Assembly: GCA_016211245.1 (NCBI GenBank)
Contig: JACQSQ010000019.1
Location: 1 to 5,082 of the forward strand
DNA: 5,082 nucleotides
Direction of reading: 5' to 3'
Origin: Candidatus Woesearchaeota archaeon
GTDB taxonomy: Archaea > Nanobdellota > Nanobdellia > Woesearchaeales > GW2011-AR4
Shown: one piece after another, positions 1-5,082 of the stretch
How positions within the stretch are numbered: the stretch's first letter is position 1
Layout of the letters: each line of letters starts with the position of its first letter
The notes under the pieces: generated by a model
Told to the model about the DNA's origin: nothing
The model's database searches: none
What the model saw: only the letters and a program-made list of their open reading frames with translations
Position numbers and translations under genes: made by a program

Positions 1-387
1 ATAAAAAATATAAGGCATGAATTCGAGAAGGAATTGTTCCAGTTCCAGCTCCTCAAATCCCAGATGCAGCGCACTATAATACAAAAATTTGAGGAAGAGC
101 TGGATAAGGAGCTCAAGATTCAGATGGAAGCTTTGAAAAATGATGCAAAGGAGCATAATGAAATTAAGCAGGGCATAAAATATGTGACAATGCAGCTGAA
201 TAATTTAAGCGACGAGGTAAGCAAATTCATGCTCATAAGCAGAAGCATAAGGAAAGAGGATTTTGAGCTGACGAAATTTGCCAACCAGCTGCTTGGGCTT
301 GACAAGGAAAAGCTGGAATTGATGAGGAAGATAGATGCCCTTGAAAGGCTGGTTTCAAAAATAAGAAGAAGGGAATTGGTAAGATAA
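1..387 (+). CDS. Coiled-coil protein of unknown function, 3' part
   Basis: The reading frame is open from the first base of the window and ends with TAA at 385-387, so the gene almost certainly starts upstream and only its last 128 codons are visible. A TTG at 34 could serve as a start, but the residues before it (IKNIRHEFEKEL) continue the same helical, charged pattern, so I treat the gene as 5'-truncated by the window edge. The visible part is rich in Glu, Lys, Leu and Ile with heptad-like spacing and has no Cys, few Gly and only one Pro-free stretch after another, which suggests long alpha helices or a coiled coil. It ends in a basic tail (KIRRRELVR). No signal peptide, membrane segment or catalytic motif is visible. 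It could be a structural, chromosome-associated or cytoskeletal-type protein, but the function is not recognisable. It converges on the DUF2238 gene with zero spacing. Confidence 0.7.
   Translation: MKNIRHEFEKELFQFQLLKSQMQRTIIQKFEEELDKELKIQMEALKNDAKEHNEIKQGIKYVTMQLNNLSDEVSKFMLISRSIRKEDFELTKFANQLLGLDKEKLELMRKIDALERLVSKIRRRELVR
357..361 (-). terminator. Possible T-tract behind the DUF2238 gene
   Basis: Reading the minus strand beyond the DUF2238 stop, a pyrimidine-rich run (CTTCTTCTTA) leads into five T at 361-357. It could act as an archaeal U-tract terminator located inside the opposing coiled-coil gene. The evidence is weak because A-rich Lys codons would give the same pattern. Confidence 0.25.
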
Positions 388-1083
388 TTATTTTTTCTTT
401 AGCTTGAATTTTTCCACTTCAATCTTATTGTTTTTCTTCTTCATAATCTGCAGCTCAACCTCCCCCAAGGGCCTCTTTCTTTTCACAGAAAGGCTTTTTC
501 CAAAATCTGCCGCAAAATCTTTCTTGTAGCGGTAATTAAAGAAAGCCACGATAATCATGCTTATTGCAGCCCCTGTTACAGCCAATGCCATGTCCTTGTG
601 GGCATCCCAAATGTCACCCTGAGTTCCGAGGTAAGCCATTCCCAAGTCTCCCCCGAATACCAAAGCTACCGCCCATTCTATCAGCTCATAAGCCATGCTG
701 AAAGCGGCTGTGACATCAAAAGGAAGGTAATAAGCCCAGAACCCCTTTACATAAGCTATCCTCATGAATACTTCCCTAATTGGATAGGCCAAAAGCAGGC
801 CGAAGCTGAAATGGACCAGCCTGTCGTAGTGGTTTCTTGAAAACCCAAATAATTCATTTATGCTTATCCCAAACAATGCCTGAGACCATTTATTATATGG
901 GACTTCTGCATAAGTGTAATGGGCGCCTATAGAGTGAAGCACCATAAAAACAAAAATTAAAGTATAAGACAAATGGCTTAATGGAAATTTTCTGTATGTC
1001 AATACAAGGATAGGTATAAATATGAAAGTCAATGCGCTTTCCAATATAAAATCGCCAGGATAGACAGGATTTAGGGCAGTCAA
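388..1083 (-). CDS. DUF2238/YjdF-family integral membrane protein (N-terminus cut off by an in-frame TAG)
   Basis: This 231-codon frame encodes a hydrophobic protein resembling the DUF2238 (E. coli YjdF) family, whose function is not established. Family-like blocks are visible: NPVYPGD near residue 5, HSIGAHYTYAEVP at 50-62, RNHYDRLVHF at 83-92, YELIEW at 132-137 and GTQGDIWDAHKDM at 153-165. The conserved His, Asp and Glu residues lie at membrane edges, which could suit metal binding, but that is inference. About five membrane helices are apparent (roughly 12-30, 38-57, 86-108, 117-144, 164-183), followed by a Lys/Arg-rich tail of about 45 residues that is probably cytoplasmic. The first codon given here is TTG at 1083, the only candidate start after an in-frame TAG at 1087-1089. 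The family normally has one more N-terminal helix, and it is present upstream in the same frame back to ATG 1147-1149. The gene is therefore either a fresh pseudogene, a sequencing error or a readthrough case. The stop is TAA at 388-390. Confidence 0.8.
   Translation of the reverse strand: MTALNPVYPGDFILESALTFIFIPILVLTYRKFPLSHLSYTLIFVFMVLHSIGAHYTYAEVPYNKWSQALFGISINELFGFSRNHYDRLVHFSFGLLLAYPIREVFMRIAYVKGFWAYYLPFDVTAAFSMAYELIEWAVALVFGGDLGMAYLGTQGDIWDAHKDMALAVTGAAISMIIVAFFNYRYKKDFAADFGKSLSVKRKRPLGEVELQIMKKKNNKIEVEKFKLKKK
391..396 (+). terminator. T-tract behind the coiled-coil gene
   Basis: Six consecutive T on the plus strand begin 4 bases after the TAA of the coiled-coil gene, with further T-rich sequence just after. 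Archaeal RNA polymerase can stop at U-runs of five or more without a hairpin. The tract lies inside the last codons of the opposing DUF2238 gene, where it also encodes Lys codons on the other strand, so it may be coding sequence only. Confidence 0.35.
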
Positions 1084-1149
1084 TGCCTATATTACAATGA
1101 ATACCAGCAAGAGCGCAAGAGGGTATTTTTTGCTGTAAAACCATTTCAT
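1084..1149 (-). pseudogene. Original N-terminal helix of the DUF2238 gene, separated by an in-frame amber codon
   Basis: Reading the minus strand from ATG at 1149-1147 gives 20 codons: MKWFYSKKYP followed by LALLLVFIVI. Then come TAG at 1089-1087, Ala, and the Leu/TTG that opens the downstream frame, continuing ALTALNPVYPGD. The 20 residues form a classic positively charged start plus first membrane helix, exactly what the DUF2238 protein lacks if it begins at 1083. A single base change from TGG (Trp) would give TAG, and Trp would fit a helix end. The TATA-like box at 1173-1178 is placed to make a leaderless mRNA beginning at this ATG, which supports it as the native start. With the stop bridged, the gene would span 388-1149 with 253 codon positions. 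Confidence 0.7.
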
Positions 1150-1172
1150 TAATATATAATTTAGACATTTTG

Positions 1173-1178
1173 TTTAAA
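1173..1178 (-). promoter_or_regulatory. TATA box for the DUF2238 gene
   Basis: On the minus strand the context reads CTATTTAAACAA, an archaeal-type TATA box centred about 26 bases before the ATG at 1149. This spacing predicts a transcript that begins at or very near that ATG (leaderless). It therefore argues that translation was designed to start at 1149, upstream of the in-frame TAG. Confidence 0.55.
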
Positions 1179-1215
1179 TAGATTTCTAATTGCACCAAAA
1201 AATAAACAAAAATAT

Positions 1216-1223
1216 TATAAAAA
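1216..1223 (+). promoter_or_regulatory. TATA box for the gatC-ppi-gatA-gatB operon
   Basis: TATAAAAA preceded by an A-rich stretch (possible BRE) is centred about 26 bases before the gatC ATG at 1245. The spacing predicts a leaderless mRNA, which agrees with the lack of a Shine-Dalgarno sequence before gatC. It lies about 40 bases from the TATA box of the divergent DUF2238 gene. Confidence 0.6.
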
Positions 1224-1244
1224 GCAGTTCAAAACAACATTATT

Positions 1245-1529
1245 ATGGAAATTGACAGAAAGCTTCTTGAGCATGTAGCCGAAGTGGCAAGATTAAAGCT
1301 CACAGAAAAGGAAACGGAGCGATTTCTGCCGCAGATGAAGGAGTTATTGGAATATTTTTCACAATTGAAGGACATAGATACAGATAACATAAAGCCTAGC
1401 TTCCAGCCTGTAGAGATGAAAAATGCCATGAGGGAAGACAATGAAAAAGAATGCTTGTCGCAGGATGATGCATTGTCATTGACCGAGCATAAGAAAGACG
1501 GCTACTTTAAAGGCCCGAGAGCTGTATGA
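1245..1529 (+). CDS. gatC: Aspartyl/glutamyl-tRNA amidotransferase subunit C
   Basis: GatC is the small subunit that wraps between GatA and GatB and stabilises the cytoplasmic tRNA-dependent amidotransferase. The 94-residue length is normal for the family. The N-terminal helix pair is recognisable (LLEHVAEVARLKLTEKE, residues 7-23), followed by the helix with LLEYFSQLKDIDTDNIKP (34-51), the extended strap with MREDNEKE (62-69) and the typical ending GYFKGPRAV (86-94). ATG at 1245 is chosen because the family N-terminus begins there and a TATA box sits about 26 bases upstream, implying leaderless translation. It is the first gene of a four-gene operon. Its TGA stop overlaps the ATG of the cyclophilin gene (ATGA), so the two are probably translationally coupled. 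Nothing in the protein looks damaged. Confidence 0.95.
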   Translation: MEIDRKLLEHVAEVARLKLTEKETERFLPQMKELLEYFSQLKDIDTDNIKPSFQPVEMKNAMREDNEKECLSQDDALSLTEHKKDGYFKGPRAV

Positions 1530-2044
1530 AAAAAATAATATTTGCAGCAGTATTGCTGCTGCTTATTTCAGCCGCTTGCGTAAACAAGGTAAAAACAGGT
1601 GAAAAACCGAAAATGAAAATAATAGTCATTGAAACAGAAAAAGGAACCATAAAAGCTGAGTTGTATACTGAGAAAGCGCCCATCACTGCAAAAAATTTCA
1701 TTGAATTGGCAAATGCGGGATTCTATAATGGGTTAAGCTTCCACAGGGTCGAGCCGGGCTTTGTGGTGCAGGGAGGAGACCCAAAAGGAGACGGCACAGG
1801 AGGCTCGGGAAAGAATATACCGCTTGAAATACACAATGAGCTAAGGCATGTTGAGGGAGCGCTTGGAATGGCACGCTCTCAAGATCCAAACAGCGCAAGC
1901 TCGCAGTTCTACATAACCCTTGCGCCAGCGCATTTTCTTGACGAAAACTATGCTGTTTTTGGCAAAGTGATATCTGGGATGGATGTTGCAAAGAAAATAC
2001 AAGCAGGAGACAAGATGAATAAAGTTTACATAACGGACAAGTAA
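1526..2044 (+). CDS. Cyclophilin-type peptidyl-prolyl cis-trans isomerase, predicted exported lipoprotein
   Basis: This 172-residue protein catalyses cis-trans isomerisation of Xaa-Pro bonds and would assist protein folding. The cyclophilin domain runs from about residue 31 to the end. Active-site landmarks are present: FHRVEPGFVVQGGD at 72-85 (Arg74, Phe79 and Gln82 match human CypA Arg55, Phe60 and Gln63) and DPNSASSQFYI at 120-130. FLDENYAVFG at 137-146 has Phe where CypA has the cyclosporin-binding Trp121, as is common in prokaryotic members. Residues 1-18 form a signal peptide (MKKIIF, hydrophobic core, ISAAC). Cys18 could be a lipidation site, although Ser at -3 is less typical than Leu. 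The protein is thus probably anchored outside the cytoplasmic membrane. An internal ATG at 1613 (Met30) would give a cytosolic form, but the start at 1526 overlaps the gatC stop and supplies the signal peptide. The gene sits between gatC and gatA, with gatA beginning 6 bases downstream. Confidence 0.92.
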   Translation: MKKIIFAAVLLLLISAACVNKVKTGEKPKMKIIVIETEKGTIKAELYTEKAPITAKNFIELANAGFYNGLSFHRVEPGFVVQGGDPKGDGTGGSGKNIPLEIHNELRHVEGALGMARSQDPNSASSQFYITLAPAHFLDENYAVFGKVISGMDVAKKIQAGDKMNKVYITDK

Positions 2045-2050
2045 AATTAA

Positions 2051-3472
2051 ATGACAATTCAAAATTTTATAAGCCAGATAAAGAATAATGAAATCGACAT
2101 AGTTGAGCATACTCAAAAGGTTATTGAAGAATGCAAGAAGCTAAACCAGGAATACCGTTATTTTAATACAATTTCCGAAGAGCTGGCTTTGAAGCAGGCA
2201 AATGAAATAAAAAAATCTGTCAAAAACGATGATAAAAATATTAAAAATAAAAAATTATTTGGGGTTGCTATTTCCGTAAAAGATGCCATATGCGTAAAGG
2301 GCGTTGAGAGCACTGCCGGCTCAAGAATCTTAGAAGGCTACAAGCCGCTTTTTGACGCGACTGCAATAGCCAAGGTAAAAGAGGAAGGCGGAATCATTAT
2401 AGGAAAGACTTCGCAGGATGAATTCGGGTTTGGGGCATTCTCGGTAAATTCCGGCTTCAAAATTCCAAAAAACCCTTTTGACAAGGAAAGAAGCTGCGGC
2501 GGCAGCAGCGGAGGAGCTGCGGGACTAAGCCAGAAGCTCGATAATCATATAGCGCTTGGCGAGTCCACGGGAGGCTCGATTGTGGAGCCGTCATCATTCT
2601 GCGGCGTTTTCGGATTATGCCCGACTTACGGGCTGGTTTCAAGATACGGGCTCATAGACTTTGGAAATTCCCTTGACAAGATAGGGCCAATAGGGAAAAC
2701 TGCCGAAGATGTCTCGATTCTTCTTGGCGTGATATCGGGGCACGACCCATGCGACAGCACATCCTCGCATAAGGAAAAGGAAGATTATTCCAATTTCAGG
2801 AAATCGTGCAAGGGAATGAAGGTAGGCATAATAAAGGAAGCGTTTACAGGCGAAGTCCAGGAAGAGGTTTCAGAAAAAATCAATCATGGCATTGACAAGC
2901 TCAGGGATGAAGGCGCTGAAGCTGAGGAAATTTCGCTTGAGCTGCCGATAAAATACGGGATTGCAACATATTACATGATTGCGACATCAGAGGCGAGCAC
3001 AAACCTTGCAAAACTTTGCGGGATGAGATACGGCGCTTCTGAAAAACTGGAGGGCAGCTTTAACGAGTATTTCACAAAAGTAAGGAGTGAAAATTTCGGG
3101 ACAGAGGCAAAAAGAAGAATAATACTGGGAACATTTGCGAGGATGGCGGGGTATAGGGATGCATTTTACATAAAGGCAATGAAAGTCAGAACTATAATGA
3201 TTAGTGAATACAAGAAAGCCTTCAAGAGGTTTGATGCATTGGTAAGCCCGACAGCGCCAATGCTGCCGCCCAAGTTTTCCGAGATTGAGAAATTGACGCC
3301 TTTGCAGCATTACCTGGCTGATGTAATGACAGTATCGCCAAATGTTGCAGGATTGCCGCATCTGAATGTTCCAGTCGGATATTCGAACGGACTGCCTGTG
3401 GGAATGCTGCTGACAGGCGACCATCTGCAGGAAAAAAAATTGTTGCAGCTTGGAAGTGTGTTTGAGAGATAA
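2051..3472 (+). CDS. gatA: Aspartyl/glutamyl-tRNA amidotransferase subunit A (glutaminase subunit)
   Basis: GatA hydrolyses glutamine or asparagine and passes ammonia to GatB for conversion of misacylated tRNA, in archaea normally Asp-tRNA(Asn) to Asn-tRNA(Asn). The 473 residues form one amidase-signature domain. The Ser-cisSer-Lys triad is visible: Lys77 in ISVKDAI, cis-Ser152 in CGGSSGGAA and nucleophile Ser176 in GESTGGSI. The conserved run FCGVFGLCPTYGLVSRYGLI follows (183-202). EAKRRIILGTF (352-362) and LADVMTVSPNVAGLP (422-436) contain the Arg and Asp that, by comparison with S. aureus GatA, should bind the amide donor. GESTGGSI rather than the bacterial GSDTGGSI supports an archaeal origin. 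The C-terminus stops at VFER, slightly earlier than in many bacterial members. The ATG at 2051 gives the expected N-terminal helix, lies 6 bases after the cyclophilin stop and has no clear Shine-Dalgarno sequence. The gene appears intact. Confidence 0.96.
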   Translation: MTIQNFISQIKNNEIDIVEHTQKVIEECKKLNQEYRYFNTISEELALKQANEIKKSVKNDDKNIKNKKLFGVAISVKDAICVKGVESTAGSRILEGYKPLFDATAIAKVKEEGGIIIGKTSQDEFGFGAFSVNSGFKIPKNPFDKERSCGGSSGGAAGLSQKLDNHIALGESTGGSIVEPSSFCGVFGLCPTYGLVSRYGLIDFGNSLDKIGPIGKTAEDVSILLGVISGHDPCDSTSSHKEKEDYSNFRKSCKGMKVGIIKEAFTGEVQEEVSEKINHGIDKLRDEGAEAEEISLELPIKYGIATYYMIATSEASTNLAKLCGMRYGASEKLEGSFNEYFTKVRSENFGTEAKRRIILGTFARMAGYRDAFYIKAMKVRTIMISEYKKAFKRFDALVSPTAPMLPPKFSEIEKLTPLQHYLADVMTVSPNVAGLPHLNVPVGYSNGLPVGMLLTGDHLQEKKLLQLGSVFER

Positions 3473-3475
3473 AAA

Positions 3476-4894
3476 ATGAAAAAATTCACTAGCAGTATTA
3501 TCATTGGGCTTGAAGTGCACGCGGAACTATCCACAAACACAAAACTATTCTGCGGCTGCCCGACAAAAGGAAGCAATGAGCCGAATACAAGAACTTGCGT
3601 TACGTGCCTTGGCCATCCAGGTAGCAAGCCTGTACTGAACAAGAAAGCTGTTGAGTTTGCGCTGAAGCTATGCCTTGCATTAAACTGCGAGATTTCTCCT
3701 GAATTAATTTTCTCAAGAAAATCTTATTTCTATCCGGATATGGCAAAGAACTACCAGATTTCGCAATATGAGATTCCTTTGGGGGAAAGGGGAAGATTAA
3801 GGTTAGGCGATGGAAATGAAATTGGAATAACCAGAGTGCATATGGAAGAGGATCCTGCATCATTAGTGCATCCCGCGGGCATGAAAGAATCCGCATATGT
3901 TTTGGTGGATTACAACAGGAGCGGAAATCCTTTGGTTGAGATTGTAACAGAGCCGGATTTGACAAGCCCTGATGAGGCAAGGGATTTCATGAAGCAGCTG
4001 ATAACAGTCCTTGATTATCTTGAAATTTTTGATATTAACAATGGAATAATAAAAGCCGATGCTAATGTTTCCATTAAAGAAAGCGGTTATACAAGGATTG
4101 AAATAAAGAATATAACTGGTTTTAAAGAGATTGAAAGGGCGTTAATGTATGAGGTGAATAGGCAACAAAACGAAATAAAAAATAATAAAAAAATTCATCA
4201 GGAGACAAGGGCCTGGGATTCCGAAAGAGGGATAACTTTTTCATTGAGAAAGAAAGAGACAGAAGAGGATTATGGATATATAATTGACACTGACCTTGTT
4301 GTTACAGAAATCACAGGTAAATGGCTAAGTGAAATAAAGAAGCACATGCCTGAGCTTGCGCAAGACAAGGTGAAAAAATTCGTTGATAAGCACAAAATAA
4401 AAAAAGATGATGCAGAGATAATTGCAGCTGACAAGCAGTTGGCTGAGATGTTTGAGAAGGTTGCAAAGCACGTGAATCCTGAATTGGCTGCAAAATGGAT
4501 TAGAAGAGAATTAATCAGGGTATTAAATTATAATAAAAAAGAGCTAAAGGAAGTTAGCCTCACTGAAAAACATTTAGTTGATTTGCTAAAATTGATTGAA
4601 CAAAGGAAAATTACAGATAATATCGGCCAGCAGATTATTGAAAAATTGGTTGAAAATCCCTTTGATGTCAATGAATATGTCAAAAAAGAAAAATTAGAGG
4701 CAGTTTCTGATGTTTTAGAACTTGAGAAGTACTGCAAGGAAGCTATTGCCGAGAATCCAAAGGCAGTTGAGGATTACAAGAAAGGGGAAGCGAAGGCTTT
4801 GAATTTTATCATAGGAAGTGTGATGCGGAAGTCAAAAGGTAAAGCTACGCCTAAAGAGGTTAATGAGATAATTTTGAGGTTGATAAAAAAATAG
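3476..4894 (+). CDS. gatB: Aspartyl/glutamyl-tRNA amidotransferase subunit B (tRNA-binding kinase subunit)
   Basis: GatB phosphorylates the misplaced acidic side chain on the tRNA using ATP and then amidates it with ammonia from GatA. At 472 residues it has the family's normal length. The cradle domain starts with GLEVHAEL (11-18, metal-ligand Glu and His). Next come the zinc cysteines Cys26, Cys28, Cys41 and Cys44 (FCGC and CVTC), then HMEEDPASLVH (122-132) and VDYNRSGNPLVEIVTEPD (144-161), the usual catalytic region. ADANVSI (194-200) and the QETRAWD block (242-248) complete the domain. A helical region from about 280 leads into the tRNA-binding tail domain (roughly 325-472) with the family ending KALNFIIGSVMRKSKGKATP. 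EEDPAS replaces the bacterial EEDAGK, which I read as archaeal-type rather than damage. The start ATG is 3 bases after the gatA stop, so expression is probably coupled. The gene ends with TAG; reading through it would add only three further codons before a TAA. Confidence 0.96.
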   Translation: MKKFTSSIIIGLEVHAELSTNTKLFCGCPTKGSNEPNTRTCVTCLGHPGSKPVLNKKAVEFALKLCLALNCEISPELIFSRKSYFYPDMAKNYQISQYEIPLGERGRLRLGDGNEIGITRVHMEEDPASLVHPAGMKESAYVLVDYNRSGNPLVEIVTEPDLTSPDEARDFMKQLITVLDYLEIFDINNGIIKADANVSIKESGYTRIEIKNITGFKEIERALMYEVNRQQNEIKNNKKIHQETRAWDSERGITFSLRKKETEEDYGYIIDTDLVVTEITGKWLSEIKKHMPELAQDKVKKFVDKHKIKKDDAEIIAADKQLAEMFEKVAKHVNPELAAKWIRRELIRVLNYNKKELKEVSLTEKHLVDLLKLIEQRKITDNIGQQIIEKLVENPFDVNEYVKKEKLEAVSDVLELEKYCKEAIAENPKAVEDYKKGEAKALNFIIGSVMRKSKGKATPKEVNEIILRLIKK

Positions 4895-4898
4895 TATC

Positions 4899-4904
4899 TT
4901 TTTT
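4899..4904 (+). terminator. T-tract terminator of the gat operon
   Basis: Six T begin 4 bases after the gatB stop, followed by further short T-runs (AAAATTTTATC and GATTTT). This matches archaeal U-tract intrinsic termination; no GC-rich hairpin precedes it. No plus-strand gene follows within the window, which fits an operon end here. Confidence 0.5.
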
Positions 4905-4910
4905 AAAATT

Positions 4911-5081
4911 TTATCTGATTTTGATAATTGCCCTATTGTTCAGCATAACACTTTTTTGCGGTTCGCTTTTGCTCAGCCTAAGTTTTCTTAATCAAAAACT
5001 TCGCAAAAAACGCGTTAAATGCACTTTTTCTGCGCCCCTTCGATTACTACTTCTCTTGTGAGAAAGAAAGACTAACGGATA
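4911..5081 (-). pseudogene. Possible 3' end of a minus-strand gene broken by one TGA
   Basis: One minus-strand frame is open from the right edge for 29 codons (YPLVFLSHKRSS, then NRRGAEKVHLTRFLRSF), meets TGA at 4994-4992, continues for 26 codons (LRKLRLSKSEPQKS, then VMLNNRAIIKIR) and ends with TAA at 4913-4911. It would converge on gatB with a 16-base gap. The peptide is very basic and I do not recognise it. The segment is too short to prove coding. It may be the decayed tail of a gene, part of a dispersed repeat, or chance. Confidence 0.25.
4952..5010. repeat. Nested inverted repeats downstream of gatB
   Basis: TTTTTTGCG at 4952-4960 is the exact complement of CGCAAAAAA at 5002-5010. Inside it, AAGTTTT at 4980-4986 pairs with AAAACTT at 4995-5001 around an 8-base loop. 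The two 3' arms are directly adjacent (4995-5010), so the whole 16-base run can pair with two separate upstream arms, leaving 4961-4979 as a bulge. This could be a structured RNA, a repeat element or a recombination scar. It is A/T-dominated, so chance is possible. Confidence 0.35.
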
Positions 5082-5082
5082 A

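Noticed and set aside
598..840. An 80-codon plus-strand open frame inside the DUF2238 gene
   Set aside because: The opposite strand carries conserved DUF2238 motifs at the same place, and the plus-strand peptide shows no domain-like pattern.
1087..1089. TAG read as pyrrolysine
   Set aside because: DUF2238 proteins are not known pyrrolysine proteins, no pyl genes are in the window, and Trp to stop by one base change is the simpler explanation. I kept the interruption as a finding without this interpretation.
893..1198. A 101-codon minus-strand frame overlapping the DUF2238 start and the promoter region
   Set aside because: It runs in a different frame from the conserved membrane protein, is Cys-rich and patternless, and would begin upstream of the likely TATA box.
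1613..2044. Cyclophilin starting at the internal ATG as a cytosolic protein
   Set aside because: The upstream 29 codons encode a convincing signal peptide and the 1526 start overlaps the gatC stop, as expected for a coupled operon. The shorter form stays possible only as a secondary product.
2987..3520. A 177-codon minus-strand open frame across the end of gatA
   Set aside because: It is antisense to well-conserved GatA sequence, its translation is rich in Cys, His and Gln without any recognisable motif, and it has no promoter-like sequence of its own. It is a shadow of gatA.
4140..4894. The second half of gatB appears more AT-rich than gatA, possibly suggesting a separate origin
   Set aside because: The change is gradual and by eye only, falls within one intact, family-typical protein, and matches the Lys-rich helical tail domain.
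4970..4997. C/D-box-like guide RNA on the minus strand (TGATTAA followed by CTGA)
   Set aside because: The C box departs from RUGAUGA, no second C'/D' pair is evident, and such short motifs are common in AT-rich sequence.

Overview
The window looks like a piece of an AT-rich archaeal genome, most likely a DPANN-type or Woesearchaeota-like lineage. The archaeal call rests on three things. GatA carries the archaeal-style nucleophile block GESTGGSI. GatB carries an MEEDPAS block instead of the bacterial MEEDAGK. The two divergent promoters look like archaeal TATA boxes placed about 26 bases before the start codons, as expected for leaderless mRNAs, and no strong Shine-Dalgarno sequence precedes any start. 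The finer taxonomic placement is inference from overall sequence style.

Layout from left to right. Bases 1-387 (+) are the 3' end of a coiled-coil protein gene that begins before the window. It abuts, tail to tail and with no spacer, a minus-strand gene for a six-helix membrane protein of the DUF2238/YjdF family (388-1083). The natural N-terminus of that gene continues in the same frame to an ATG at 1149, but an in-frame TAG at 1087-1089 interrupts it. Bases 1150-1244 form a compact divergent promoter region. From 1245 to 4894 (+) runs a tight four-gene operon: gatC, a cyclophilin-type peptidyl-prolyl isomerase with a lipoprotein-like signal peptide, gatA and gatB. The joints are a 4-base overlap, then gaps of 6 and 3 bases. 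Bases 4895-5082 hold a T-rich terminator, nested inverted repeats and a minus-strand reading frame broken by one TGA.

GatCAB is the tRNA-dependent amidotransferase. GatA releases ammonia from glutamine or asparagine, GatB activates the mischarged aminoacyl-tRNA and transfers the ammonia, and GatC holds the two together. In archaea, which use GatDE for Gln-tRNA(Gln), GatCAB normally makes Asn-tRNA(Asn) from Asp-tRNA(Asn). The cyclophilin has no obvious role in that reaction. It may simply share the transcript.

I see no new multi-gene system here. The points most worth a second look are the amber codon inside the DUF2238 gene, the predicted exported cyclophilin embedded in gatCAB, and the structured, interrupted reading frame at the right edge.
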